A DNA stretch of 64,000 bases. Source: JAVBUY01 sp031552735 (GTDB lineage Bacteria > Bacillota > Clostridia > Christensenellales > Aristaeellaceae). Below the pieces are notes generated by a model. The model did no database searches and was not told the origin of the DNA. It saw only the letters and a program-made list of their open reading frames with translations. The position numbers were made by a program, and so were the translations under genes. The number at the start of each line of letters is the position of its first letter. The stretch's first letter is position 1. Positions 57,501 to 64,000 of this stretch are shown here, one piece after another. The stretch spans positions 1 to 64,000 of the forward strand of contig JAVBMF010000005.1 of assembly GCA_031552735.1 (NCBI GenBank), given 5' to 3'.

Positions 57501-57929
57501 ATGAATAAAGCGTTTCTCATCGGAAACCTCACGCGCGACCCCGAGCTGCGCACCACCACCTCCGGCGTGCCGGTGTGCTCGTTCTCCATTGCCATCAACC
57601 GCCGCTTCAAGGGCGCAGATGGCCAGCAGGAGACCGACTTCATCAACATCGTCGCGTGGCGGCAGCTAGGCGAGCTCTGCGCGAAGTATCTGCAAAAGGG
57701 CCGCAAGGTCAGCGTGATCGGCGCCATCCAGACCCGCACCTATCAGGCGCAGGATGGATCCAAGCGCAACGCCTTTGAAGTGGTAGCCGACGAAGTGGAG
57801 TTCCTAAATTCGCCGCAACAGCAGAACAGCGGTGAATCCCGCCCCCAGCAGCCGCATGACGACGCGCCGGGCTATGTTCCGGCCGAGTCTGGGTTTACGC
57901 AGGTGGACGACGACGAACTCCCGTTTTAA
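57501..57929 (+). CDS. ssb: Single-stranded DNA-binding protein
   Basis: SSB coats single-stranded DNA during replication, repair and recombination and recruits partners through its acidic tip. The 142-residue product has the OB fold (N-K-A-F-L-I-G-N-L-T-R-D-P-E-L-R at the start, D-F-I-N-I-V-A-W-R near 46-54). A short Gln/Pro-rich linker leads to the conserved C-terminal tip D-D-D-E-L-P-F. It lies between rpsF and rpsR, the classic bacterial order. Confidence 0.97.
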   Translation: MNKAFLIGNLTRDPELRTTTSGVPVCSFSIAINRRFKGADGQQETDFINIVAWRQLGELCAKYLQKGRKVSVIGAIQTRTYQAQDGSKRNAFEVVADEVEFLNSPQQQNSGESRPQQPHDDAPGYVPAESGFTQVDDDELPF

Positions 57930-57967
57930 TCCCCTTGTTCTGACGATCAAAGAAGGAGGTCCTGACC

Positions 57968-58216
57968 ATGTCTGAGGATCGTGGAGCCCGGCGTCCGCGC
58001 AACCGCAAGCCGCGCCGCAAGGTGTGCAGCTTCTGCGTGGATAAGATCGAGTATATCGACTATAAGGACATTAACCGTCTGCGCCGTTTTACCAACGAGC
58101 GCGGCAAGATCATGCCCCGCCGCATGAGCGGCAACTGCGCCAAACATCAGCGCCAGTTGTCCGAAGCCATCAAGTGCGCACGTGCCATCGCGCTGATGCC
58201 CTACACGGTGGACTAA
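57968..58216 (+). CDS. rpsR: 30S ribosomal protein S18
   Basis: S18 pairs with S6 on the 30S platform. The 82-residue product has the normal length and the conserved core D-Y-K-D-I-N-R-L-R-R-F and G-K-I-M-P-R-R. C20 and C23 (C-S-F-C), with C57 near the S-G-N-C-A-K-H-Q block, mark a zinc-binding (C+) type S18. GAAGGAGG precedes the ATG. It ends the operon before a strong terminator. Confidence 0.97.
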   Translation: MSEDRGARRPRNRKPRRKVCSFCVDKIEYIDYKDINRLRRFTNERGKIMPRRMSGNCAKHQRQLSEAIKCARAIALMPYTVD

Positions 58217-58229
58217 ACCAACCGCAAAC

Positions 58230-58266
58230 AAAACCCCTCGCCTGCACGCAAGGCGAGGGGTTTTTT
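58230..58266. terminator. Bidirectional terminator after rpsR
   Basis: CCCCTCGCCT (58234-58243) pairs with AGGCGAGGGG (58251-58260), flanked by an A tract and six T, serving rpsR and the convergent gene at 58278. Confidence 0.93.
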
Positions 58267-58277
58267 ATCTGCGCTTT

Positions 58278-59732
58278 TTACGCTTCTTTTTTCTTTTCCG
58301 CTAGTTGCCGCGCCAGCACCGCCACATAGCCCGCCGTCAGGAAAAACAGACGGTCTGTGACAAACTGCGCGCTAAAGAACATGACCTCCACCATGGCCAT
58401 CGCCACACTGCACAGCAGCACGACCGGCAGGAATCGCTGAGCCAGCCCGGTGTGCTCGCTGACATCCAGAAACAACCTGAGACCAAACCGAATCAGGCAC
58501 ACAACCAGCCCCACCAGCAGCAGCAGCCCCGGCAAGCCCGCTGTGAGCAGCGTCTGCAAGAATGCGTTATGCGCATGCGGATGATCCTGCATCAGCTGGG
58601 TCACAAAGGCTTCCGTGCGTTCAAACGTTAAACCGCGCAGCAAAATCTTGGGCTGCTGCGCGATGCCCTGGAGCACTTTCATCCAAATTTCGGTGCGCCC
58701 GTTCAGCGTACCGGCGCCCGCCAGCAGTTCCCGCTGCTGGATCGCATACTCCGGGTCAGCCGCTTTTTCCGCGGACGACGCCTGCACCGGCTCGGCTTGT
58801 TCCGCCGGCGCGGATTCCGCCTGCGCAGCGGCAACCGGCTCCATGCGCGATGCCTGACTGACCGCCCACATCGCACCCTTGTACCCCACAAAGCAAACAC
58901 CGGTCACCGCCACCGCGCACAGGATGCCGATCCCCCACGACAGCAGCGGCTTCGTCCGCGCCATGCGTTTGCGCACCACCAGAAAGCCCAGCAAGCCCAG
59001 CCCGAACACCGCCAGCACCATGCTGGTGCGCGAATTGGTCAGTGCCAGCGCCACATACACCGGCACGGCGGCAACCGCGAACAGCACTTTGGCCCACGCA
59101 CGCTTGGCCGCCAGGCACAGGAATACGCACAGCAGCAGCGCCATCATAAAAATCGCGCCGCCGGTATTGGCATGCACCATGGGAAACAACCGCAGCGACA
59201 CCCCGTCGCCATCGAGCAGCAGCCCCATCTCGGCGCCATTAAAGGGCGACACCAGCGGCTGGCGGATCACCGCGCGATGGATGCCCAGCGCGGCGATGGC
59301 AACCACCACCAGTGTCAGCGCGCCGAGCACTGCGCGCATGATGTCCAGTTGTCCCTTGCTATTGAGTGCGTACGCCAGCGGGTAACAGATCACCATCACC
59401 AGCACCAGCCGGTAAAAGAGGTGCATGTACTGCGCATACTCGATCCAGAAATAATGCCCATTGAGCAGCAGCGCCACCGCATACCACAGCGCAAACCCCA
59501 CCGCCAGCAGCACGTCCACATGCCGCCGCACCGCGGGCTGTGTCAGCACGATGCCCGCGAACGCGCAAGTCAGCGGAATCGAAAATTGCAGCAACACCAT
59601 GTTCATATACCATGCGGTGTTGTACTGGCGGTAGATAAAGAAAACGCTCTCCAGCACAACAAACAGCGCCATGCACAGCGCCCAGTTCATCCATTGCGTC
59701 TTTTCCCGGATAGGCTCGATCCTGTTTTTCAT
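58278..59732 (-). CDS. O-antigen ligase/polymerase family membrane protein (second copy)
   Basis: This 484-residue polytopic protein has about ten to twelve membrane helices. Its long extracytoplasmic loop (about 335-430) contains an Ala/Glu/Pro-rich stretch, then L-N-G-R-T-E-I-W and H-P-H-A-H-N-A-F, which match the Wzy_C/O-antigen ligase domain. It is not closely similar to the copy at 38165-39493 outside this core. AAGGAGG precedes the ATG, which overlaps the stop of the upstream membrane protein (ATGA). The pair may add or polymerise a glycan; no glycosyltransferase is adjacent. Confidence 0.85.
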   Translation of the reverse strand: MKNRIEPIREKTQWMNWALCMALFVVLESVFFIYRQYNTAWYMNMVLLQFSIPLTCAFAGIVLTQPAVRRHVDVLLAVGFALWYAVALLLNGHYFWIEYAQYMHLFYRLVLVMVICYPLAYALNSKGQLDIMRAVLGALTLVVVAIAALGIHRAVIRQPLVSPFNGAEMGLLLDGDGVSLRLFPMVHANTGGAIFMMALLLCVFLCLAAKRAWAKVLFAVAAVPVYVALALTNSRTSMVLAVFGLGLLGFLVVRKRMARTKPLLSWGIGILCAVAVTGVCFVGYKGAMWAVSQASRMEPVAAAQAESAPAEQAEPVQASSAEKAADPEYAIQQRELLAGAGTLNGRTEIWMKVLQGIAQQPKILLRGLTFERTEAFVTQLMQDHPHAHNAFLQTLLTAGLPGLLLLVGLVVCLIRFGLRLFLDVSEHTGLAQRFLPVVLLCSVAMAMVEVMFFSAQFVTDRLFFLTAGYVAVLARQLAEKKKEA

Positions 59733-61513
59733 ACAGCCTCCTTGTCCTTCGTATCGCGGCGGCGTGCCGCCAGCGCCACGCCCAAGCATACAGGCGCGCT
59801 CAACGTCAGCGGATAGGCATACCGATACTCCGCCGCCAGCGGCGCAAACAGCACCGTCAGCCACAGGCAGCACAATAGCGCAAGCGGCAACAGCAGTTCC
59901 TTTCGCCGCTTGAGCACCACCACCGCCGCGCAAAAGATGTCCAGCCACACCATGATCGCGATGCTGTAGAACACGCGCAATCCTTGCGTCGCGCGCGCGT
60001 TGCGGTCAATCTGCTCCTCCATATCATAAAACAGCGGCCAGACAGGGTGGTTGGCCAACCCAAACGCGTTGTCCGGCAAAATTTCACCGGTGGTGACCAC
60101 CCACTGCTCGGTATCTGGATACCAGTACCCATAGTTGTTGCACAGGAAGGCCACCAGATAGCTTTCCGGAAACCGCACGCCCAACCGCGCCCACAGCGCC
60201 GCATAGCGTCCCGGCGCTTTATTGAACGCCGCGCCGTCAATCCGCTCCTTCACATAGTCAGCGATGCGCGGATGATACAGCGTCGCCAGCTTGTCCACCG
60301 GCAGGATCTCGCCGATGATCAACCGGTCTTGCGCGCTAATCTCGCCGCCATGGTCGCGCATCGTGCGCGCCACCTGCTGCAAGGGAATGGACAGCGCCTC
60401 CGTGGCGGGGCCCGAGCGAATGCCCAGCGCGGCAAACAGCGGCCCATGATAGCACACCAAGCACAGCGCCACCGCGCCGACCATCGCGCACACCGGTTTC
60501 CAATGCCTGCGCATTGCGATGATCAGCACCGGGACAAACAACGCCACCGCCAGCACGCCATTGGTGCGCCATGTGCAGCAGAGAAACAGCATCACGCCCA
60601 GCCAAATTTTGCGCGGCCAAGACGAGAGCACAGCCTGCGGATCGGCAGCCAGATCGAACAGCATGACCACCAGCACCAGCATGTATCCGGCGAACAGCAC
60701 ATCTTTCCACATGAAGAAGCTATAGACCGCCTGAATGGGCGACGCCGCGAAAAACGCCCACACGCCCCACCAAACAGCGGGATGCGCGCGCCATCTGGCC
60801 AGCGCGCGCATCGCGTACGCGCAGCACGCCGCCAGCAATAGCATCTGCGCGACGCTGTAGATCGCCACGCCCGCCGTCTGCCCGCCAACACGCCAACACA
60901 GCGCCACCATGGCGGTATGGATCACCGGATGCGCGTTGACCCACGGTTCCCTGCCCGCCGCCTGGCTAAGCTGCATGAAGGAGTCCTCGGTCATCAGGCC
61001 GGGGAACCCTGCCAAGAAGTACGGCAGCCAGCACACGAAGAACAGCGCGGTCAGCAGCCAGAAACCGCCCTTGCCCTCACCCAAATGGTAATATACTTTG
61101 TCCGATGCCCTGCCCCAGCCATCACCGGTCAGCAGGCGGCGCAGCACCAGCGCCAGCAGCGCATAAAACAGCGCCGCAAACCCCAGCATCATGCAAAAGC
61201 GCTCCCACAGCGCGTCCAACGCGCCCAACTTGGACAGGCCAAAATAAGTTGTGATCTCGCGCCCAAGCACCAGCCAGAACGCGAACAGCGCCGCCATGCC
61301 CGCCGACGCCCAGCGGATGCGCCGGTCGGTGACCCGCATGCCGTGCCACTGCGCAAAGGCCACCATGCCCAGCACTGCCAGCCACAGCGTTACATGGTTG
61401 GATGGCACGCCATGGTAGCAGTGAATCGCCCAAGTAGACAGATACGAAAGCACGGTCAGCGCGATACCGCGCAGCACACGCTGCCATGTCAATCCATGCG
61501 GTTGGTTGCCCAA
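59729..61513 (-). CDS. Large polytopic membrane protein (DUF6020-like)
   Basis: This 594-residue protein has about twelve or more membrane helices. Extracytoplasmic loops include G-L-M-T-E-D-S-F near 170, with acidic residues in the first large loop, and Y-W-Y-P-D-T-E-Q-W. The layout resembles GT-C-type or DUF6020 family proteins of Bacillota, of unknown activity. The start is TTG 61513, 7 bases after AAAGGGGG; the upstream ATG at 61570 has no site and lies in the promoter. It is coupled to the ligase-type gene that follows, suggesting one pathway, perhaps glycan transfer to a surface acceptor. Confidence 0.7.
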   Translation of the reverse strand: MGNQPHGLTWQRVLRGIALTVLSYLSTWAIHCYHGVPSNHVTLWLAVLGMVAFAQWHGMRVTDRRIRWASAGMAALFAFWLVLGREITTYFGLSKLGALDALWERFCMMLGFAALFYALLALVLRRLLTGDGWGRASDKVYYHLGEGKGGFWLLTALFFVCWLPYFLAGFPGLMTEDSFMQLSQAAGREPWVNAHPVIHTAMVALCWRVGGQTAGVAIYSVAQMLLLAACCAYAMRALARWRAHPAVWWGVWAFFAASPIQAVYSFFMWKDVLFAGYMLVLVVMLFDLAADPQAVLSSWPRKIWLGVMLFLCCTWRTNGVLAVALFVPVLIIAMRRHWKPVCAMVGAVALCLVCYHGPLFAALGIRSGPATEALSIPLQQVARTMRDHGGEISAQDRLIIGEILPVDKLATLYHPRIADYVKERIDGAAFNKAPGRYAALWARLGVRFPESYLVAFLCNNYGYWYPDTEQWVVTTGEILPDNAFGLANHPVWPLFYDMEEQIDRNARATQGLRVFYSIAIMVWLDIFCAAVVVLKRRKELLLPLALLCCLWLTVLFAPLAAEYRYAYPLTLSAPVCLGVALAARRRDTKDKEAV

Positions 61514-61581
61514 GCTCGCGCCCCCTTTGTATGCATGCAACAAGATATTTCTTCCGGTATATGATAACAAATGCCCCCGGC

Positions 61582-61617
61582 AAAAACAATCCCCCAGGGC
61601 ATAGCCCTGGGGGATTG
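61582..61617 (-). terminator. Terminator after htrA
   Basis: CAATCCCCCAGGG (61587-61599) and CCCTGGGGGATTG (61605-61617) form a perfect 13-bp stem. The A run at 61582-61586 is a T tract on the minus strand. The promoter of the 61513 gene (minus-strand TTGCCG) begins right next to it. Confidence 0.92.
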
Positions 61618-61630
61618 CGCAGCATGTATC

Positions 61631-62818
61631 TTACACCGGCTCTTGATCGCCGAGCAGTGTCACCGACAGCTTCACTTCCTTGCCGTCGCGCAGCACGATG
61701 ATCTCCTGCGGGATACCGGGCTCCAGACCGGCCTTGACTTCGTTAAGCTGCTTGTCGTCCGCGATCTTCTGTCCCGCCAGAGACACGATGGTGTCGCCGC
61801 CCTGCATACCAGCTTTTTCCGCCGGGCTGAACGGATCGACCGAAATCACATATACGCCTTCGGGGATTCCGTACTGCGCGGACAGCTCCTTGCCCACGTT
61901 GCGAATCCGCACGCCAAGCATCATGCCATTGCTGGCCTTGGTGGCGCTGCCGCCATTGTTGATGATATCCTCTACCAGCGTTTTGACGTTGTTGATCGGG
62001 ATCGCGTAGCCCATGCCCTCGACCGTCACAGCCGCCGCCTTGGCATTGACAATGCCGATGACCTCGCCGAAAGAGTTGATCAGCGCGCCGCCGGAGTTGC
62101 CGGGGTTGATCGCCGCGTCGGTCAGCAGCAGGTTCATTTTCTGGCCGTCGATGTCGATCTCGCGCTCTGTCGCGCTGATAATGCCCGCAGTCACGGAACC
62201 GTTGACCTCGCCCAGCGGGTTGCCGATAGCCACCGCCAGCTCGCCGACCTCCAGCTTGGCGGAGTCGCCAAAGATGGCCGGGGTCAGATTCTTGGCGTCC
62301 ACTTTGATGACCGCCATATCGTTGATTTCGTCTTCGCCGACCAGCGTGCCATCATACTCCGTACCATCCGCCATCGTGATCTTGATCACATCGGCGCCGT
62401 TCACGACATGGCTATTGGTCAGGATATACCCATCGGCGCTGACCACAATGCCGGAGCCCGCGCCGCTCTGGCGGATCTGCGGCGCCTGACGGCGGCCGTA
62501 GCCGTAGTTGTAGCCATAGCCAAAACCAAACTGGCTGAACGGATCGTTGCCATATTCCATGGTGCGGGTGCTCTCGGTGGTGATGCCCACAATCGAGGGT
62601 TTGAGCTGCTTGGCGATCTCCTTGATGGTCAGCGCGGGACGGTTGGGATCGCTGCTGACCTCGGTGGTCGCGGCCTCCAGCGTAAAGTGCTTGCCAGCGG
62701 CTTGCGTGTTTTCCGCGATGGCGGCAATGGCCACCGCGCACAGCACCACTGTCAGCGTGATGGCCACCATCCGCTTCATGGCAACCAGAAGCGATGAAAA
62801 CTGCGTTTGCTTGAGCAT
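61631..62818 (-). CDS. HtrA/DegP-type serine protease with PDZ domain
   Basis: This 395-residue surface protease degrades or refolds misfolded exported proteins. A single N-terminal hydrophobic segment (about 18-36) anchors it or acts as a signal. The trypsin-like domain has the complete triad: His137 (T-N-S-H-V-V), Asp167 (N-D-M-A-V-I), Ser242 (N-P-G-N-S-G-G-A-L). One PDZ domain spans about 295-385 (G-V-Y-V-I-S-V-D-P and A-G-M-Q-G-G-D-T-I). A Gly/Tyr-rich insert (about 96-110, with repeated G-Y) precedes the catalytic domain. A GGGGAGAA site precedes the ATG. Confidence 0.94.
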   Translation of the reverse strand: MLKQTQFSSLLVAMKRMVAITLTVVLCAVAIAAIAENTQAAGKHFTLEAATTEVSSDPNRPALTIKEIAKQLKPSIVGITTESTRTMEYGNDPFSQFGFGYGYNYGYGRRQAPQIRQSGAGSGIVVSADGYILTNSHVVNGADVIKITMADGTEYDGTLVGEDEINDMAVIKVDAKNLTPAIFGDSAKLEVGELAVAIGNPLGEVNGSVTAGIISATEREIDIDGQKMNLLLTDAAINPGNSGGALINSFGEVIGIVNAKAAAVTVEGMGYAIPINNVKTLVEDIINNGGSATKASNGMMLGVRIRNVGKELSAQYGIPEGVYVISVDPFSPAEKAGMQGGDTIVSLAGQKIADDKQLNEVKAGLEPGIPQEIIVLRDGKEVKLSVTLLGDQEPV

Positions 62819-62871
62819 ATTGATTCTCCCCTTTTTTGTGTACTGCTTCGTCTTGTCCTTGGGACAGTATC

Positions 62872-62877
62872 AGTATA
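62872..62877 (-). promoter_or_regulatory. -10 element of htrA
   Basis: TATACT on the minus strand about 55 bases upstream of the start; the -35 region is poor. No heat-shock operator was recognised. Confidence 0.4.
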
Positions 62878-62964
62878 TCCAGCTTTCTTGTCGCAAAAAT
62901 GGAAGGATATTGAACAATCCTTGTGCGCATTGTGGCAAAATTGTGACAGGGCGCGAGAAAGATA

Positions 62965-62987
62965 AGAGCCGCATTTTTTGCGGCTCT
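62965..62987. terminator. Terminator after tex
   Basis: AGAGCCGCA (62965-62973) pairs with TGCGGCTCT (62979-62987), placed just after the stop of the minus-strand tex gene. Confidence 0.75.
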
Positions 62988-62994
62988 CTGTTTG

Positions 62995-64000
62995 TCAATT
63001 TTTCGGTTTTTGCATGGTCAACGCAATGCGTTTTTTCGGGATATCGACTTCAACCACCCACACATCGACAATGTCACCGACCTTGACGACCTCGCTGGGG
63101 TGGCGCACGAACCGGTCGGACAGCCGCGAGATATGCACCAATCCATCCTGATGCACACCGATATCGACGAACGCGCCAAAGTCAATCACGTTGCGCACGG
63201 TGCCGGTCAGTTGCATGCCGGGTTGCAAATCTTCCATTTCTAATACATCGGTGCGCAGCAGCGGCGGTGGCAGCTCGTCGCGCGGATCGCGGCCGGGCTT
63301 GATCAGTTCCTTGACGATGTCTTTGAGCGTCGGCACACCGACGCCTAGCTGCTCGGCCAGCTTGCCCTCGCCTTGCGCCGACACGCGCTGGGGCAGCTCG
63401 GCCAGCTTACCGGCTTGCGCGTCTTTCTCGGTGTAGCCGCAGGCGGTCAGCAGCGCCTTGGCCGCCACGTAGCTCTCGGGGTGCACGCCGGTGTTATCCA
63501 GCACCTGCTTGCTGTCGGCGACGCGCAGGAAGCCCGCGCACTGCTCGAACGCCTTCGCGCCCAGCTTGGGCACCTTCTTGAGCTGCGTGCGCGAGGCAAT
63601 GGGGCCGTTTTCCGCCTGAAACGCGACGATGCTCTTGGCCAGCGCCGGGCCGATGCCTGCCACATGCGCCAGCAGTGACGGCGACGCGGTGGTCACCTCC
63701 ACGCCGACCTGATTGACGCAGCGCTCGACCACGCCGTCCAACGCCTCGTCGAGCATCGCGGGCTGAATATCGTGCTGATACTGGCCGACGCCGATGGCCT
63801 TGGGGTCGATCTTGACCAGCTCGGCCAGCGGGTCCTGCATGCGCCGCGCGATGGACACCGCGCTGCGCAGCGACACATCGAACTGCGGAAACTCCTCGGC
63901 GGCCAGCTTCGAGGCCGAATAGACCGAAGCCCCGGCCTCGCTGACGATCATGTAGGCGATGTCGCCGTGCCCGGCCTTTTTCAGCGCGGCAATCACACCC
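62995..64000 (-). CDS. tex: Tex-type RNA-binding transcription accessory protein (3' part)
   Basis: The visible C-terminal 330 or so residues match Tex/YhgF. The YqgF-like nuclease-fold segment ends in the conserved S-E-A-G-A-S-V-Y-S-A-S. Helix-hairpin-helix motifs follow (V-A-G-I-G-P-A-L-A-K-S-I-V and V-P-K-L-G-A-K-A-F-E-Q-C-A-G-F-L-R). The S1 RNA-binding domain is near the end (G-M-Q-L-T-G-T-V-R-N-V-I-D-F-G-A-F-V-D-I-G). Tex proteins are large (about 720 residues), so slightly more than half is outside the window. They affect transcription and RNA turnover. The reading frame runs off the window edge; the internal ATG near 63996 is not the real start. Confidence 0.93.
   Translation of the reverse strand, partial: GVIAALKKAGHGDIAYMIVSEAGASVYSASKLAAEEFPQFDVSLRSAVSIARRMQDPLAELVKIDPKAIGVGQYQHDIQPAMLDEALDGVVERCVNQVGVEVTTASPSLLAHVAGIGPALAKSIVAFQAENGPIASRTQLKKVPKLGAKAFEQCAGFLRVADSKQVLDNTGVHPESYVAAKALLTACGYTEKDAQAGKLAELPQRVSAQGEGKLAEQLGVGVPTLKDIVKELIKPGRDPRDELPPPLLRTDVLEMEDLQPGMQLTGTVRNVIDFGAFVDIGVHQDGLVHISRLSDRFVRHPSEVVKVGDIVDVWVVEVDIPKKRIALTMQKPKN

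Noticed and set aside
1..64000. Search for tRNA, rRNA, tmRNA, insertion sequences, integrases and phage genes
   Set aside because: No intergenic stretch showed tRNA cloverleaf ends or the conserved sequences of these RNAs, and no transposase or integrase motif was seen in any frame. Very divergent elements could be missed without a search tool.

Overview
The window is ordinary chromosome of a high-GC (about 60 %) anaerobic, Gram-positive-type bacterium, most likely class Clostridia of the Bacillota. Pointers are the anaerobic class III ribonucleotide reductase pair nrdD-nrdG, a long-form hibernation factor, walJ/yycJ, a DegV protein, a two-subunit iron-sulfur fumarase, strong AGGAGG ribosome binding sites, sigma-A promoters, many TTG starts and several secreted proteins with peptidoglycan-binding repeats. 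I cannot name the genus. No rRNA, tRNA, transposase, phage gene or CRISPR array was found.

Layout. 1-400: end of an unknown gene, terminator and a 130-bp tandem repeat. 390-5509: DUF378 protein, two same-length paralogous membrane proteins around a small conserved gene, then a plus-strand run walJ, CPBP protease, rlmH, flavodoxin-fold protein, YCII-like protein. 5554-8153: anchored protein, hpf, and a V4R sensor plus diguanylate cyclase. 8150-13161: unknown protein, Eis-like acetyltransferase, DUF362 ferredoxin-type protein, L,D-transpeptidase. 13365-18006: AlgI-type O-acyltransferase, two SGNH proteins and a VanY-type carboxypeptidase. 18083-24213: a candidate leader peptide and terminator before mgtE, DegT aminotransferase, cutC, a solitary murG, a PRPP synthetase. 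24275-28665: ABC-2 exporter, TetR regulator, MFS transporter. 28996-31870: nrdD-nrdG under a consensus promoter with two NrdR-like boxes. 31917-34696: SH3/peptidoglycan-binding protein and glycerophosphodiesterase. 34817-43752: polysaccharide locus (glycosyltransferases, O-antigen ligase/polymerase, initiating sugar transferase). 43924-48023: MacAB-like tripartite exporter. 48175-49498: DegV and MarR. 49590-50993: fumarase subunits. 51116-55696: DEAD-box helicase, glnS, gltX. 55816-56871: zinc-finger/HTH/DUF2087/GIY-YIG fusion with its own operators. 56975-58216: rpsF-ssb-rpsR. 58278-64000: second ligase-type protein with a large membrane protein, HtrA protease, and the 3' part of tex.

Themes. 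Much of the window serves the cell envelope: wall cross-linking and trimming, polysaccharide assembly and O-acylation, export and surface proteolysis. The best leads for something undescribed are regulatory: the small ORF plus terminator in front of mgtE; the paired GTCTAT-N7-ATAGAC operators around the promoter of the DUF2087/GIY-YIG fusion; FabT-like boxes in front of a MarR-DegV operon; and a symmetric overlapping divergent promoter between fumarase and a DEAD-box helicase. All functions are inferred from sequence reading alone; no database search was run.
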